64,000 nt of DNA from Neelides folsomi (taxonomy: Eukaryota > Arthropoda > Collembola > Neelipleona > Neelidae): positions 28,208-92,207 of the forward strand of contig JAQGBZ010000251.1 in the NCBI GenBank assembly GCA_034687125.1. Reading direction: 5' to 3'. The position numbers and the translations under genes were made by a program. Of this stretch, positions 49,032 to 62,583 are shown one piece after another. Below the pieces are notes generated by a model. That model was not told the DNA's origin, ran no database searches, and saw nothing but the letters and a program-made list of their open reading frames with translations. Position 1 is the stretch's first letter; each line of letters opens with the position of its first letter.

Positions 49032-52000
49032 AATTTCAATTAATTTCCTTTAGTGAAATTGACAGGACCTGTTGACACAACTTGGACTCAATGTCACATC
49101 ACACAAAGGGTGAGTAAATAATCATTAAACTCTTCTGTTTTTTTCCACGACCTTTTCAACAGGCTCAACAGCTTTTGGAAACTTTCGGCTTGGGCTTTTG
49201 GCTTAGGTAACGTGAGCGTGGGGTTAAATCCTTATGGGCGTTCAACTTTTTCCTTGACTTCAACGAGTGCGAATCCTTGACTGAATATCAACTCGCGAGA
49301 AAATCTTGGTTTTGGTTTGGACCTTTATGCGATCGATACTCCCTGTCGCAATAGGATTCTGCTCATTCTATGAATGCATATACGGCCTTCTCCTCTCGGA
49401 AGTAATACCAAACCGGATCCGATACTCATACTTATTATGCCAACTTATCCATTGATGCTCATTCACTTATCTCTCCCCCGTTTATTTGTTTTCTCCATGG
49501 CTCTTGAGGAAGAAAGGAAGAGAGTTGAGGAGGAGCAGTTCTTGAAGACTTAATTTATTTTTGGATGGGTAGTTTTGGATGAGATCAGAGTGGGGAGGAC
49601 ACTTGTTTTCAATATAATAGATCCATCGGATACAACTGTGGGAGTGAGTTGTGGACGAAGAGACTTGGGGGTTTTGGACCCATTTCTCTGCTTGATCGCC
49701 TCACTACCCACCATGTGAGTGCCGTGATGGTCTCGACTGGAAGAAATATAAGGAGGGAATGGGAAGAGTAATAATTTCACTTGGACGAGAGATTTCCTTG
49801 TACTTAAATACTCCATCTCTCTCTTTCTGCGACCAGGAAACTCTGTGACTTGGAGTCTTTTCACTTTGCCCTGGCTGTTAGTTATTCTTTAAACCCTCGA
49901 GCTCTTCGCCATTTACTTAGTTTGCTCTTCTCAAACCAATTTTATTAGATTGTCCTCTCAAAGAACTAAGCTCCTTTTCCAAAATCCGATTCTGATTCTT
50001 TCAAAAAAAGAATTCCGCCATTCTCTACCTTAATGTCATTCACCGTAGTGGAAGTCGGATGTCATTTGCTCACTTCATTCTTCTTCGGCTCGGAGAAATT
50101 TCCAAGCCTTTTAGCTTTTCAAATTCAATTGACGAATTTATTTTTTACTATTTACCTGAATGCGCAGTTTGCGATACAATCTTGGCACTTTTAGAATTCT
50201 CATTACATTTTGTTCCTTTTCGATCGTTCCATAACTGCTTTACTTTAACATATTACAAATGCCGGAATGCCTCACACGCCTCAAAACGTATAAAGTTGAT
50301 GTCTGGCATATTACACCAATGATGTATGCGGACTATAGAGAGAATAAATATTCATACACAGCCCCACAAAGCTGGTTGTCGCACAAAAGCAATTATATTT
50401 GCCAAATGATGGAACGTGGGAAGTCACATCAAGCACATTAAATATATTATAACATTGTTCAGATACAAATCTTCAATTAATTTTATTGAATATACATAGT
50501 TATATTGCATAGATTCATAGATAGTTAGTAATTATCTAAAATGTGTATTATTATTGTGCTATAATGAACATTCTGCTTTGAAGCGTAAAATGCAATTCGG
50601 CATGTAATTAAAATTTCATATTAGCACGAGGCGTTTATGGCAATTCGCGTTCTCAATTTTTTTAGAGCTCAGGCGTGAGCTCTGGTTTAACTTGAGAAAA
50701 AGTTTAATAATACGGAGAATGAATGAAGCTTTATAAGTGATTAATAAAGAGGAGCGCGAAAGATGTGGTCGGAAAGATGTTTGGGTTATTCCTGGTATGT
50801 TCATATGAGAATTGAGAAATGCGAGTGAGATAAATGAGTCGGGTAGCTGGGAGTTCTGTCATAATGGTTTAGATTTTTTCACTCCCGTCTTAGGTAAATT
50901 CTTTCGAGGGTCTATTGAGGGATTTCCAATTTAGATACTCGAGCTCATAAGACGTTGCTCAACATTCTTTTCTTCTATCTTGGAACTCATCTTTTCCCCC
51001 CTTTTCTTCAATGCTTTTCATCATTCATTTCGCCCATTCCTCCAGTTGGCCCTCAACTAAATTGCTTCTATCCCAATCTTATACAAGAGAAGTTCGACGG
51101 AGGCTCGAGACAATATTCTCTTCTTCTAGCTTACGTTGATATGAGTTTCTCTTCACATTCAATCTTCTCCAAACTTTGCATGAAAACTGTTTCCTTTTTG
51201 CAAAATTTCTTTTGCCTTTGATGTAATGTGATAGAAAATTCCAGACCATTCACTCTTTTACCCTTTTCTTTTATATAATCTTTTTTTAATAAAAGTGTAC
51301 CTTACCAATTTTCTCATTTAAAATTTGAATATTTATCTGTTTATTTACATATTAAACAACAATTTACAGATATAACAATTAACTTTTTATAATAATGAAA
51401 AATTATTCATGAATAAAACTGAATTTTAATATGAAGAGTATTTTTGTCTTTTGTCGCAGTAGTTTGTTTTTATAGTTTGGGGTTTATTGTTCGTTTATTA
51501 ATTTCAAAAATTTTCGTGTTCCATTTGGAGGTTTCCTAATGATTATTCTCCGGGAACATTGCAGAAACCTTCAGAAGTTTTGCTTTGATGTTTGCTTAAT
51601 GACTTTAGAGAAGTTGGAAAACTGCATACATCAATAATTCAAGGACAACAACTGAAATGAATGAACGCATAAATATTATTAATCCAATTACTATTTATGT
51701 GCAACTGCTTTTAGCAATCAAAGAAACAAATCGAATAGATCTTCTGGTTCTTCATTATCATTATAACCAACCCTAAGTAAACTAAGGATATCACTAAAAG
51801 GATCCTGCAAATTAGGATCAAGACTTGAACTTATCGTCGTATTAGCACACCGCATTAGCAGGTTGTATTCCTATACTTTATTCCTTGACATGTTTGATTT
51901 TCTTTAACTCGACTGGGCGGAGGAACGGAGCTTAGATCTTTGTAATTCTGTCTGGAGACAAATGTCAATGTCAGCCTTTAACGAATCAACTAACGAGAGC

Positions 52001-55000
52001 ATTAACTACACTACAGCATGTAATGTGGAATATAAGGATCTGTGTATAACTATTGATGGAACCATTACATGAGATCCCCTCATAAGTCCAAGATCCATTT
52101 ACCAGAAAGTCACAAGTTCTTGGTTGGCCTTAAAGAAATGACAAGGGAAAGTCTCTTTAACTTGAAGTCATGGAGGAGGAATCGAAGAAGATCGCTGTTA
52201 AAGCTATGAGGATTTTATTCAACAATAAAAAAGCTCAATTGACTATTGAGAATTGATATTATACAGGAAGGGATAATGGTTTGTGATATCCATCCTCACA
52301 TTTGTATTTGTTTTATTGAGGGATGAATGTACGGAAAGATTTTTTTCCTTCTCTTTTCATCTTTCCGCATGGTGAAGAAGAAAAGGAATCTGATATTGGA
52401 AAGTTCTTATCTCCTTTCTTCCCCATTTTTACGATTGATAGTAAATAGGGAATATTATTGTCATCATAAAATTGGGCTCTTAGAGAGGTTGAAGCGGAAC
52501 ATTTAAAAACACGTATACTATTTTTCCCTGAGAGAGATGAGAAAATGGAGATGAAGGAGTATTTATTGCCAGCACTTGGTGAAAATATTTGGGTGACGAG
52601 TTTGGATAGAAAAAATGTTGAAGATCTTCCTTTCTTCAGATTCACCGCCACAAGGAACTTCACTCAACTCTTCCTTTCCCCACTTGTGTATGCATCATCT
52701 CAAACCTCTCAACTTTTATTATTATTTTATGTTCTGGAACCATATTATATTCTTCTCATTCATACCACAGAACCTCATTTTGAAGAGAGTATTATGTAGG
52801 TGCACTTGGTAAATGGAGATACCCTTACATTTAGAATAATATTCCTAAGTGGCTATTTAAACAAATTCTGTTTCTTTTGGAAATTAAGTCTAGGCTCGAA
52901 CTGTTTATTTTCCATTTACTACACATTCAAGTGAGTGAGATTATGGTACTACATGCTGTATACCAATTGGTATAAAAATTGAAGTTTTCAATTGCCAATC
53001 TCGTCAGCGTGAATTGATCGGTTGGAGGTTGAGGAAATATTGGAGCAATTGAATGAGCTGAAGGGTGAGTTGCCGATTGTGGGAAATGAATAAGTTTGAA
53101 CTTCAATTGATCCCAAAACATACGTCTGCTTCAGAAAAATGTAGTGAAGTAATCAAAGTCTCACAGTTGTTGAGATTTGTAAAGTTTAAAATCGATTTGG
53201 GGGAAATAAATGACGTTATTACAAAGGAAAATGAAGAGAGGTGATGGAGAAAGCCATTTGGTATTTCTTAACTCAAAGGATATGAGAAGAGAACAAAAGG
53301 GAGACCGGAAGGAATTTAATGAAATAGGGCTTGACAATAAAGTGAGATTGGCCCTTAGCGCGATGATATCTCAAATGTCCCAATTTAGAAGCTCATACTG
53401 GGAGGAGAATTGAGCTCCATGTATGAGCTGTTTATTAAATAACTTCTGCGTGGTGTGAGGTCCACACAACACAGGTCGCCATTGCACACATAAACAATTG
53501 TGATTTACCTTCCCCATTAACTCTGATTGCTCGCCGTTTATGTCTCCTTCGAGATCTACGATCGTAGATTTTAAATTGAGGGCCTCTGAGGCGTCACTTG
53601 GAACCACTCAGGGTGTGAAACGACGGTGAAAGGGAGAGAAAGGAAATTCGAGCAAGGCATGTGGGGGGGGGGGGGGGGGGCAACCGGGAAGGACGAGGTT
53701 TCCAAGTCCTGAAAACCTAATCAAGATCTCACATGACGATAAATATCACTCATTTGCACACTCAATTAATTAGTGTCCGGGTGAGAGGGCCGAAAGAAAA
53801 TCACCGACCCAGAAAATCAAGTAATCGAATTGCTCCACCTAGTCAGACGTTAACTCGTCAGAAACCGCGAGGCTCTCCCAATGAGTTACTCTCATTTGTT
53901 TCCCGATGAAGACGCGGAGGGAAATGGGATTTCATTTATTAACTCGTCTCTAATTGGTTTCGTGAGGATCTCGTGTAGGTTCATTCTTTTGGCGACAATT
54001 TGTGCCAGCCGTCCCTCAACGCCCTCCACACGTCCGCCCCTTGAAATATGAATCGAATGTGGGGAAGAGACTGTCGGCTCATTCCATGCGACTCAAATTA
54101 TATTTCAAGCAATTTCCTCTCAATTCAGCTCCACTTCTGTCGAGGACCAACGGGGAGAGATCAGAGACGGATTGGATGACAACGGATGGATTTCCATTCT
54201 GGCCATGGCGTCTTCGCATAATTCAGCTAAATCCGCTATGCAACTTATGTGCAATATATCTAAATAATATAACTCTCCTATATATTGTTGAGAGAAATAA
54301 TATAAAATTGGAAATCCGGCTTTTACTAAAATGCGGATATAGGCACATTCTTCCTACCAAAGTGTCCCGACCGGATCTTTCCCTCTTAAAGAAATATGTC
54401 TGGTTGGAGAGGAAAGGGAAACCGAGGAGGATTTTTTAAAGACCTCCTTCAGACCGATCTGCTGACTCTCTCCGTCCAACTCATTCAAGTGAAATAATGT
54501 CCTCGGTTTATGGTGCAATACGAGTCATAAAGATGTGACCTTTACACTTTGCATTTTTAAATGACTCGCCGATCTCCTCTCCCTATAGATAAACAGAATA
54601 CAGAGGATTAAAAGCATCCCATTAACATAAAGTTATTGTTGTGTGAGCGGAAATAAAGCATCATGTGGGAGTGTGTGGGTCTTTGAGCCTCCCAGCCCTC
54701 CAAATGAAAGTGGACTCTATGTAATTCGTGTTTGAGTCATAAATAGGGGCTATTAGAGTGGAATGGGGGCGAGATACATAGCTGAGAAATTGACGATGGA
54801 AGGTCTTGTGCCAAAAGAGCTCTTCCACTTTAATTTAATATTTTAATGGCAGTTAAAGTTCTCCTCGTGCCACAAGCTGACACAATGCAGGGTTTAACAA
54901 TGAAAATCCGAAGTGGGGTTTTAGATTTTATTTTAATTCACATTCTTCCACCCTTCCGGCCTCATCTTCACTCTCGCTTATTACACTCATAGTGAGATAT

Positions 55001-55100
55001 AACAATAACTAACTTCGCTCCTTTTGATTATCGTCAACCACAGATATTTACCATTTTCTTTTACTGCTCCGCATTCCCACAACCCTTGGCCGTCTCCTGA
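49032..55100. other. divergent intergenic region, Dpr to four-pass membrane protein
   Basis: About 6 kb between divergent genes. Mixed composition: balanced, purine-rich blocks at about 49.1-51.2 and 52.1-54.9 kb, separated by AT-rich DNA. Several open frames (54002-54439 plus, 145 codons, is the longest) lack recognised domains. The poly(G) run at 53663-53680 is the only distinctive element. The promoter of the Dpr gene should lie just right of 49031. Confidence 0.55.
53663..53680 (+). repeat. uninterrupted run of 18 guanines
   Basis: Eighteen consecutive G, preceded by GCATGT and followed by CAACCGGG. Far beyond chance in AT-rich DNA. It could form G-quadruplex structures on this strand; its length is likely to vary between individuals and to suffer sequencing error. 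Confidence 0.95.
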
Positions 55101-57035
55101 ATGACCATGAAGAAGGCCTTTTGCGGTCTCTGCTCACTTCGCACTGGAGCAATTGTCTGCGCTCTCCTGGAAATTGTGAGCAATTTAGAAATCTAAAACT
55201 TTTTAGTGTAATTCTAATACAATTAACATTTAATACTTTCCTTTATTACGAGATAAGTCCGAATATTGTTTCATTCATATTTGAAAGGAGATCTTAAGAT
55301 CTTAGATATTTAGTGTATGTATAGGTTAAATTTCAGTAGGAACTTAATTTTAGTTTTTCATATTTGTATTTATTTCTATTCGAAGTAAGATAATTGTTCA
55401 CGTGTAACTTCGGCTTTGTTTTGCCATATGGTATATTCAGGTATATGGCATGTAGTATGTGATTTTATAGTATACATTTAACATTTAAGTTTACCAAGTA
55501 TTATTGAACATTCCACCAATGTTGATATTTAATATGATTCAATTTAAGCGGAAAGCGAAAATATATTTTTTGAATTCCAACTGTAACTTTCCGAGAATTT
55601 TAATAAAAAATGTGAAATTCATTCCGAGTAATAAAATCATTCAAGAAAGAAAAATTGCATTGTTTATGAAAAGTAACACATGAAGAATTTGCAAATAGAA
55701 ATAATACGTAATAGCCCAATAATTTATGGTTGGATGCTACAGGTACACTTCAAGAGATTTCCCCTTTATGAATAAAAATGTCATGTTTCAAGAATGACAG
55801 TTAAAAGTTATAGCGCTAGTGTCAAAAACCGAAACAACAGCATTTACTGGTTTTGGGGAAATTCCAATTTATTTTCTCTGTAGTCAGTGCGAAAGATTAG
55901 TTTACACCATTTAATACAATGATAATGATCATAAATTACTTTCCATTTACAAATAGATGAGCAATATTTTTACACACACTAAAGTGTAGTATCAAAATTA
56001 AAAGTTTCTACCCACGATACTATGTATAACCGTCGAATAACTTTTATCATATAAAATGTACGTGTGTTATTATTTAAAAAAAATTCACGAAACACACGTA
56101 TGTTAGAAAAGTTCAAAATTTTCTCTTGTTCAATCTTCTCCATATGAGATGTCTAGATCTCCCCTTGAAAGATCCTTTACGGATCCGCAAATTGTCTTGA
56201 AACAAAATTACATAGACATTAGTCATTGATTATATGATCAAATAGGTTTTCGCCTTCGTTGCAACAATATTTTATTCTTTGGGACTCGCAGCTGTTGGAT
56301 ATTACGAAGACGAGGAGGAGATCAGGGCCATTGGAACGAGATTTCGAATTCCGTTTGTCGAATTAAATGGAGATCCACATGGAAAAGGCTTTGGTATACT
56401 CAATTTTTATCCATATAACATATTAATATTGTACTACTTACATACTTAACTTTTATGTACATTTATTGATACATTTAAGTTGACAGTTATAATGATTTTA
56501 ACCTTAAATAATATGAGAAGAGATTTTAATAAATATTGCAAAATTAACCTTTTTTGGACCATTTAATTTACAGAAACTCCTCTTATAAGTATCTTCACAA
56601 TGGGACTGTTGACCTCAATCGTATCAATTGGATTCGCAATTCTTCTCTTGGTCGGGATCAAAAAGGTAAAATGATACACATTTGAACTCTTAGTTCAAAT
56701 ACTATCATAAACAATTTTTTTATTTTATATTTAATTTTAATTGATTTACTGATGCGTATTTGAATTTTTAGTGTGTTTTATACAAAATGAAAGCTTGGCG
56801 AGTATTTAAAGTTTGCCTGTTGAGCATTTCAATCCTATTCTTCTTTTCAATCTGCGTGACTGGTTTCTCAACACTCCCAGCATTTGTTTGTGATGTATTT
56901 TCAATCTCTTTCCATTCGTATCTTTTATGGGTTGTTCACCAATACATTATGGAGTTTGAAGAGGAAACAATCCTGGCAATGTCGCCATCAATTAGGCAGA
57001 CAAAAGGGAAAATTGATGTGAGCTTTCCCTTGTGA
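55101..57035 (+). CDS. four-pass membrane protein, small, arthropod type, function unknown
   Basis: Four exons: 55101-55175, 56246-56393, 56574-56665, 56772-57035; phases close, giving 192 aa. The start is MTMKKAFCGLCSLRTGAIV; a second ATG lies two codons later. The Cys-x-x-Cys-Ser-Leu-Arg-Thr-Gly start directly before the first helix is characteristic of small four-helix proteins of the LAPTM-like/DUF4728-like kind found in insects; this placement is by pattern only. Hydrophobic segments: about 14-44, 81-103, 116-139 and 140-165, with an acidic extracellular or luminal loop after the first (YYEDEEE). The C-terminus is cytoplasmic by the usual topology. The stop codon TGA overlaps a strong donor (TT/GTGAGT at 57032), so a longer splice form may exist. 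Confidence 0.8.
55176..56245 (+). other. first intron of the four-pass membrane protein gene
   Basis: A 1.07-kb AT-rich intron. It includes a loose inverted repeat, TACGTGTGTT (56059-56068) and AACACACGTA (56091-56100), with a 22-base loop. No other feature. Confidence 0.75.
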
Positions 57036-58052
57036 GTCTTCCGACTGTTCCCCAAATGAGAAGAAAAAGTGGAAAAGTGTAACAAAGAAGTAAAAGTTTC
57101 ATCATTTCGTCGTCACACGTAATCATTCCCAAATCGAGTCTTTTATCCCCAAACTTCCTTCTTTCAATTTTATTAAATGCATTCTTATCCAATCCGTGTT
57201 CATTGAATCATTTAATAGCAGAAGTTTGAGGCCTTTGAAACTTTGTTTTCTTCATCCCTTCCATCAAGTGTTTTTATCTTTGTTACATCTTTCTCCATAA
57301 AAGGTGGAAATGAATGTGCAGCGTATCAATATCAGTTAAGTGCCTATACCTAAACATAATCTTAAGTCAAAATTTCTTATGTTTGACCGTTTTATTAAAT
57401 AAGGAATATAGTATAGCAAAAGACTACCAATTTCAATGTCATTTATTGCAACATTGCAAGTGTTGATTTATGATTCATGAGTGATTGTGCTTTTCACATA
57501 AAATTATCAATTGGCATATGTGAATACATACTAATAATACTAAATATATACTTACTCTAATTTATAAATTGGAAATCATTGAATTAACATTTCCGTCTTT
57601 AATTAAAATAAAAGCTGTTTTATTCATTTTACTTGCTTTTGTTAAAATATTTAACTTATTGGACTAGCATTAACATTTAATTTCGCTGTTCAAATATTCA
57701 TTAAATTATACATAAAATTCAAGCTTTAAAACAAGCTTATCAACAATGGAAATACACATAGCACAAAGATTTCACAATTCACAATAAAAATTAAAATTTT
57801 CTTCTCTAATAATCGATTATTTATCAGAATTAACCCAATAATTCAATTTAACATAACAAAAATTGTAAACAAAATCCAACCCCTTAATAAACATACATTC
57901 ATACACACATAATTACATATAAGTAAATTTATCGAGAGGATCTTGCGTTCTGTAGCGTAAAAAATGAAATAGGAAACAGCTCAACTTGAAACGATTGAAA
58001 TTCTTCTCAAATGAAAATAAAGTTAAATTTCATTTCTCCATTTCTCCGCATC
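57036..58052. other. convergent intergenic region
   Basis: About 1 kb between the 3' ends of the four-pass protein gene (plus) and the zinc-finger gene (minus). AT-rich 3' UTR-type sequence; no RNA or repeat recognised. Confidence 0.6.
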
Positions 58053-59421
58053 TTATGTGCTTCCACTTTCTGAATCGGAATCATCAGAAAGGTCAAGACT
58101 TTTTTCAGGTGCAAATTGTAACTCGGTTGACTCATTTTCAACTTTAAAATTTTGGTCTGAAATAAGAGAGTAAAAATTAATATTCAGGGCAAAATAACAA
58201 GTGAAAACATAAAAAGTTCTTTGCTTACGCAGAATATTAAATGAATCATAACTACATAATTGAATTTTTACTTAAAAGAACGGTATAGTTATGCATAGCT
58301 AAATATTATGTAAAAAATTAGTATAAGGTATATCTAAATATTCATTTCACGAGGTGGAATAATTTTCATCTTATTGTATTTATAAATATAGCCCAAATTA
58401 TTTCCCACTTTCTATTTGTACAATTTGCATAAGCTACATATTGTAGACCACATAAGAAACTTAATGTATTTCGCAATAGTATTGCAATACTAACACAGTT
58501 TTAATTAATTGCTTTAGCTTTCGTACCATTTTCGTGCATGTGTTCTTCATGGCAAGTAAGTTCATCAACTTTCATGAAGCGAGTTCCGCAAAACTAAAAA
58601 AATAAATCTTTTAATACATTTTGAATGGGAATAGTTATAAATATGGTAAGTAGGTTGCCTAATTTGAGAAATGAATCAATACAAATATTCACAATTAATT
58701 CAAATTATATTAACAATTCAAATTATTATATCAAATTAACTCAAATTCATTATTTTTTAAATAATAATTCTTACTCTGCAAGGGATTCCTTTGTACTCCT
58801 TTGGGTGTTTCGAGAGGCAGTGCGAGTGGAGGAATTGTCTAGCTGTGAAGGTGACCCGACAAAATTGACATTTAATTTTCATTAGATACAAAGCCCAACA
58901 GTAAGGTCCTTTTTCCTTCGCGTGGTTTGACAGATGATCACTGAAGCTTTGTTTCCCAATGTAACTCTCTTTGCAAAGATCACATTTGAAGAGTTCTTGG
59001 CTCTCGTGTTCTGCCTTGTGGTTCTCGAACTTTCTCTCGTCTGTCATCATCTCATCGCAGTCTCGACATTTGAAGATCTTCAACTTCAAAGGGTAACTTG
59101 TCAATAATTCTTTGGCATGTTGAAGAGCATGGAACATCACAGCCTCTTTGCAGCTCATCAACTCCCCACAATCTCCACAGATTTTGTCAGTTTCTATAAA
59201 AATTATTGAATAGTTTTACGGTACTAGTTAATTCCTTGTTCAAATATCAAACACATAACTATTTATTTATTTAACTACTTAAATAATTCGTTAAAAGAAT
59301 CATGATAAAGTGTAAGACAATTACCATCATGAAGGTCAAGATGATTCTCAAATGCTTTCACGTAAATGTAGCTTTTGGAACAGAGCGGGCACTTAAACGC
59401 GTCTCCATTTCTGCTTGACAT
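58053..59421 (-). CDS. C2H2 zinc-finger protein with six fingers
   Basis: Four exons in order of translation: 59325-59421, 58775-59193, 58527-58593, 58053-58156; phases close, giving 228 aa. Six Cys2-His2-type units can be seen: CPLC...HLDLH (residues 11-31), CGDC...HALQH, CRDC...HKAEH, CDLC...HLSNH, CQFC...HCLSKH and CRFC...HEEHMH. The fifth has the wider Cys-x2-Cys-x12-His-x4-His spacing. The fourth exon encodes an acidic Ser-rich tail (LDLSDDSDSESGST). The linkers do not follow the canonical TGEKP pattern, so DNA binding is not assured; protein or RNA binding is equally possible. It is not a KRAB or ZAD protein as far as can be seen. An acceptor-like TTTTTAG lies 17 bases before the ATG, suggesting a 5' UTR intron. 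Confidence 0.88.
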
Positions 59422-62400
59422 TTTTATCCAAATAGGTGATCCTAAAAATTATATTAAATCAATTAAAACAAGACGATTTAACTAGAGTTAATTCGAGAAT
59501 AAGAAATTGAACGTATTGTGTTTTTTTATAATGGTAAAAATGTTTAATGGTAATTAAACGGTCCTTATTGTTCTTGTTATAGTTGTTATTTAGTAAACGT
59601 TAAAAGTGTGCTTTCTCTTTATGCAAAAACGCTGAAGTTCAAATTGAAGATAAAAGGGAAAAATTGAATACCCTTAAGAAGCCCTTGGGAAACTTGTTAT
59701 TGAAATTCAACTCTTATCGATGTTGATAATCATATCAAAAAGCATAAGAAGCAATCAATTTACCTTATAAATATGCATGAGTCAATTCTTAATTGGATTA
59801 TGGTTATTCGAAAAAAGTTTATTTCTTATTTAAAATGTTTAAAAGTTTCAATGTTGCGTCTCAAATTCTTCACAAACAAGTAATGGAGAAAATTGAAGAT
59901 CATGGTTGGGAATCTAAAAAGGATCGCAGAGGGAATTGACAGAGCGTTATGTTAACTGGATGGTTATTGAATGAGCTCAAACAGAATACTGACTGGTTCG
60001 AAGAAGAGTGGACTATAAAAGAAATATTGATTCTTCTTCAATGTAAAATTACATAATAATTTATCAAATATTCAAATTGTTTTTAGTTACGGCCTTTACC
60101 TCAACCGAGACGACCCAAAACCTACTTTTCTTTTTACCTTGCACTGTCATATTGTAATATCTTTGTCACTTCCTTTCTTATTGTTAGCCGTTTCTGGAAA
60201 ACGTCTATGTAACAGAGAAGTACAAAAAAATATACAAACCATACCTGTATATGTGAAATTGATTGTCATTGTAAGTCGTGTAATATACAAATCTCAAAAA
60301 ATTATTTTTATTTATTCCCGTCATAATTTGGACTTGGACTTCATTAAAACAGCTCATTAAAATCTTTCTATAATAAGCACAAGAAATTTTGTTATTATTA
60401 TTAGTATACTAATACTTATACTCAAAGTCAAAGTGGTTCTAAATCTAAACCTTTATTATTTAGTACAATTTGTAAATTTTTATATATAGGTATTTACGTA
60501 TGTTTTCAGTAAAGAAAGTAAAACGATCCATTTTCTTTGAAAATAAAGAAAACCGAATAGCGCAAACAACACTTTTTGCGTTAACACGTTTATGAAAATA
60601 AGAAATTAATTAGGCTTGTAGTAGTTTAATCATGAATAATTCAATATGTCACATACAGATACAATCAAATAAAAAGATTTCAGAAATTATAGATGATGTA
60701 ACATACGTTGAAAGCTTGAATTTTCATTTTCCGAACGACGAGAAAATTTCCTTAACCGAATTTTCATTTTATTGCTTTTGATATTACTTTTTACTTCTCC
60801 TTTCAAATTGAAAACAGTTGCCAATAATTATTCGATAAATGCCGCAGGTCAAAGGTCAAATCTGTCGATATTACAAATATTTATTGCTTTTATAAGTATA
60901 ACGACACGAAAAATTCAAAATTCTAAAATTCCAAACATGTTTAATTTTTCATGTATTTCATATACCTAAACCTTTTTAGATTCAAGTACCAGTATACCTA
61001 GGTACGTTAGTCATAATATTTTGGCCATGTTCTCTTCTCCTTACTAAATTATATTATACATATATGATAATGATATGAAAGGTAGGATGCAAAATAATTT
61101 TTAAACGAAATGAGTAAAAAATTGATTTCAATTTTAAAACGACACTTTATCATAATGTATCATTTTTCTGCAAATATAACATATAACAATATACACAAAT
61201 AAATATAAGAACTACCCAAGTTTGTTAATAATGCATGGATCTTGGAAGATAAAATGGGAGTAATTGGTTAATTGGCACAGAATAATCAATAAAAGGAATT
61301 AATTATGTATGGTAGGTATACACATGCCGTTAAATTCCCTCCCTCTTAGTAAACACATGAACACTCCCTACTTTATGCAAATATTAAATAAGTATAATAC
61401 CTTTTCTCAAAATATGCTCAAAAGCAATATTATAGTCGCATGAATATAGTGAAATTTTCCATATAGTTGTGAACAAAATCGAAATTTTTATAAATAATGA
61501 AAGATTATTAATAAAGCGTATAAAGAATAATTTGGTCAAGTTCAATATTATCGACATCAAAAATAAGATTTGGTGTGTTTAAAGGTTTTCAATAATATTT
61601 TGTCCAAGTAGAAGCTACAATAAGTATAAATAATATTAAACGTTATTTCAGTTCAAGACGCTATTTTATATGCACGATATAAAGCCATCTTTCAGAATTA
61701 ATCAATCGAAGCTTGTTTGGGCCGACCTTCTATAATTTAAGGTACATTTCCTATTGCATTACAATAATAAATTCATCTAGCATCCACCTAACCATTAACA
61801 AATAGTACATAATGACAGTGACTTAATGACATTTAAATTGTTCATTGGATTAAGTGGAGGTGGAGTGTTTGTACTTGTTGTTTTTGTAAATTATGATAAT
61901 GCTTGACAATTGATAATGCATAATGCTAAAAATCATTTTTTCAATCGATTACGATAAACAATAATATCAATAAAATATAAATTGAAGCTTGAATACATTC
62001 TATTTTTCCTCATTAATTATTTATTGTGAATGCTCTTCATCCTTTGTTCTCTGTTTGTTCCTTCATGATTAATTTCGCGAAAATATCTGTGGAATAGAAT
62101 GATAGAAGAAGAGTGAGGCAAATTGAGACTTGACTCCTTCTCCCCACGTGACTTCCTATTTCAACTTTCGTAGCTCATCCCAGAAGCAAATGAAAACATT
62201 GAAATTCATTCAGCCTTGGAGAACATTGGAAGAGAACTGTTGGGTTGTGGATCGCTATCGATCGTGCAAATAGGAGAAGACCAAATCTCATTTCAACTCA
62301 TTCTCATTGTTTAAATACCCTTCATAACATTCGACAAATCGATTCACTTCTGTGCTCTCTCATGTCATTAGAGAACGTAATACGAGATAACTAAATTGAC

Positions 62401-62568
62401 CATTTCATAATTAAGATCCAGTTAAACTGAGTCAGTTTTTGGACCCTTGAGACTTGAGACGCAATTTTTTTTATCTTGCACTAAAGCCGATTATATTTCA
62501 TTATTGATTCATCCCATTGCACATTAACCGTTGACTAATTGTGATTTTATGATTGTTCTGACCTTTAG
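59422..62568. other. divergent intergenic region
   Basis: About 3.1 kb between the zinc-finger gene and the last gene. Mostly AT-rich, with a less AT-rich patch at about 62.05-62.45 kb just before the last gene, where its promoter and noncoding first exon would be expected. No other feature recognised. Confidence 0.55.
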
Positions 62569-62583
62569 GTGCAATAGCCAACA

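Noticed and set aside
54002-54439. 145-codon open frame, plus strand
   Set aside because: Non-ATG start, no domain, composition drifts along its length, and it lies in a block where open frames are common in all frames.
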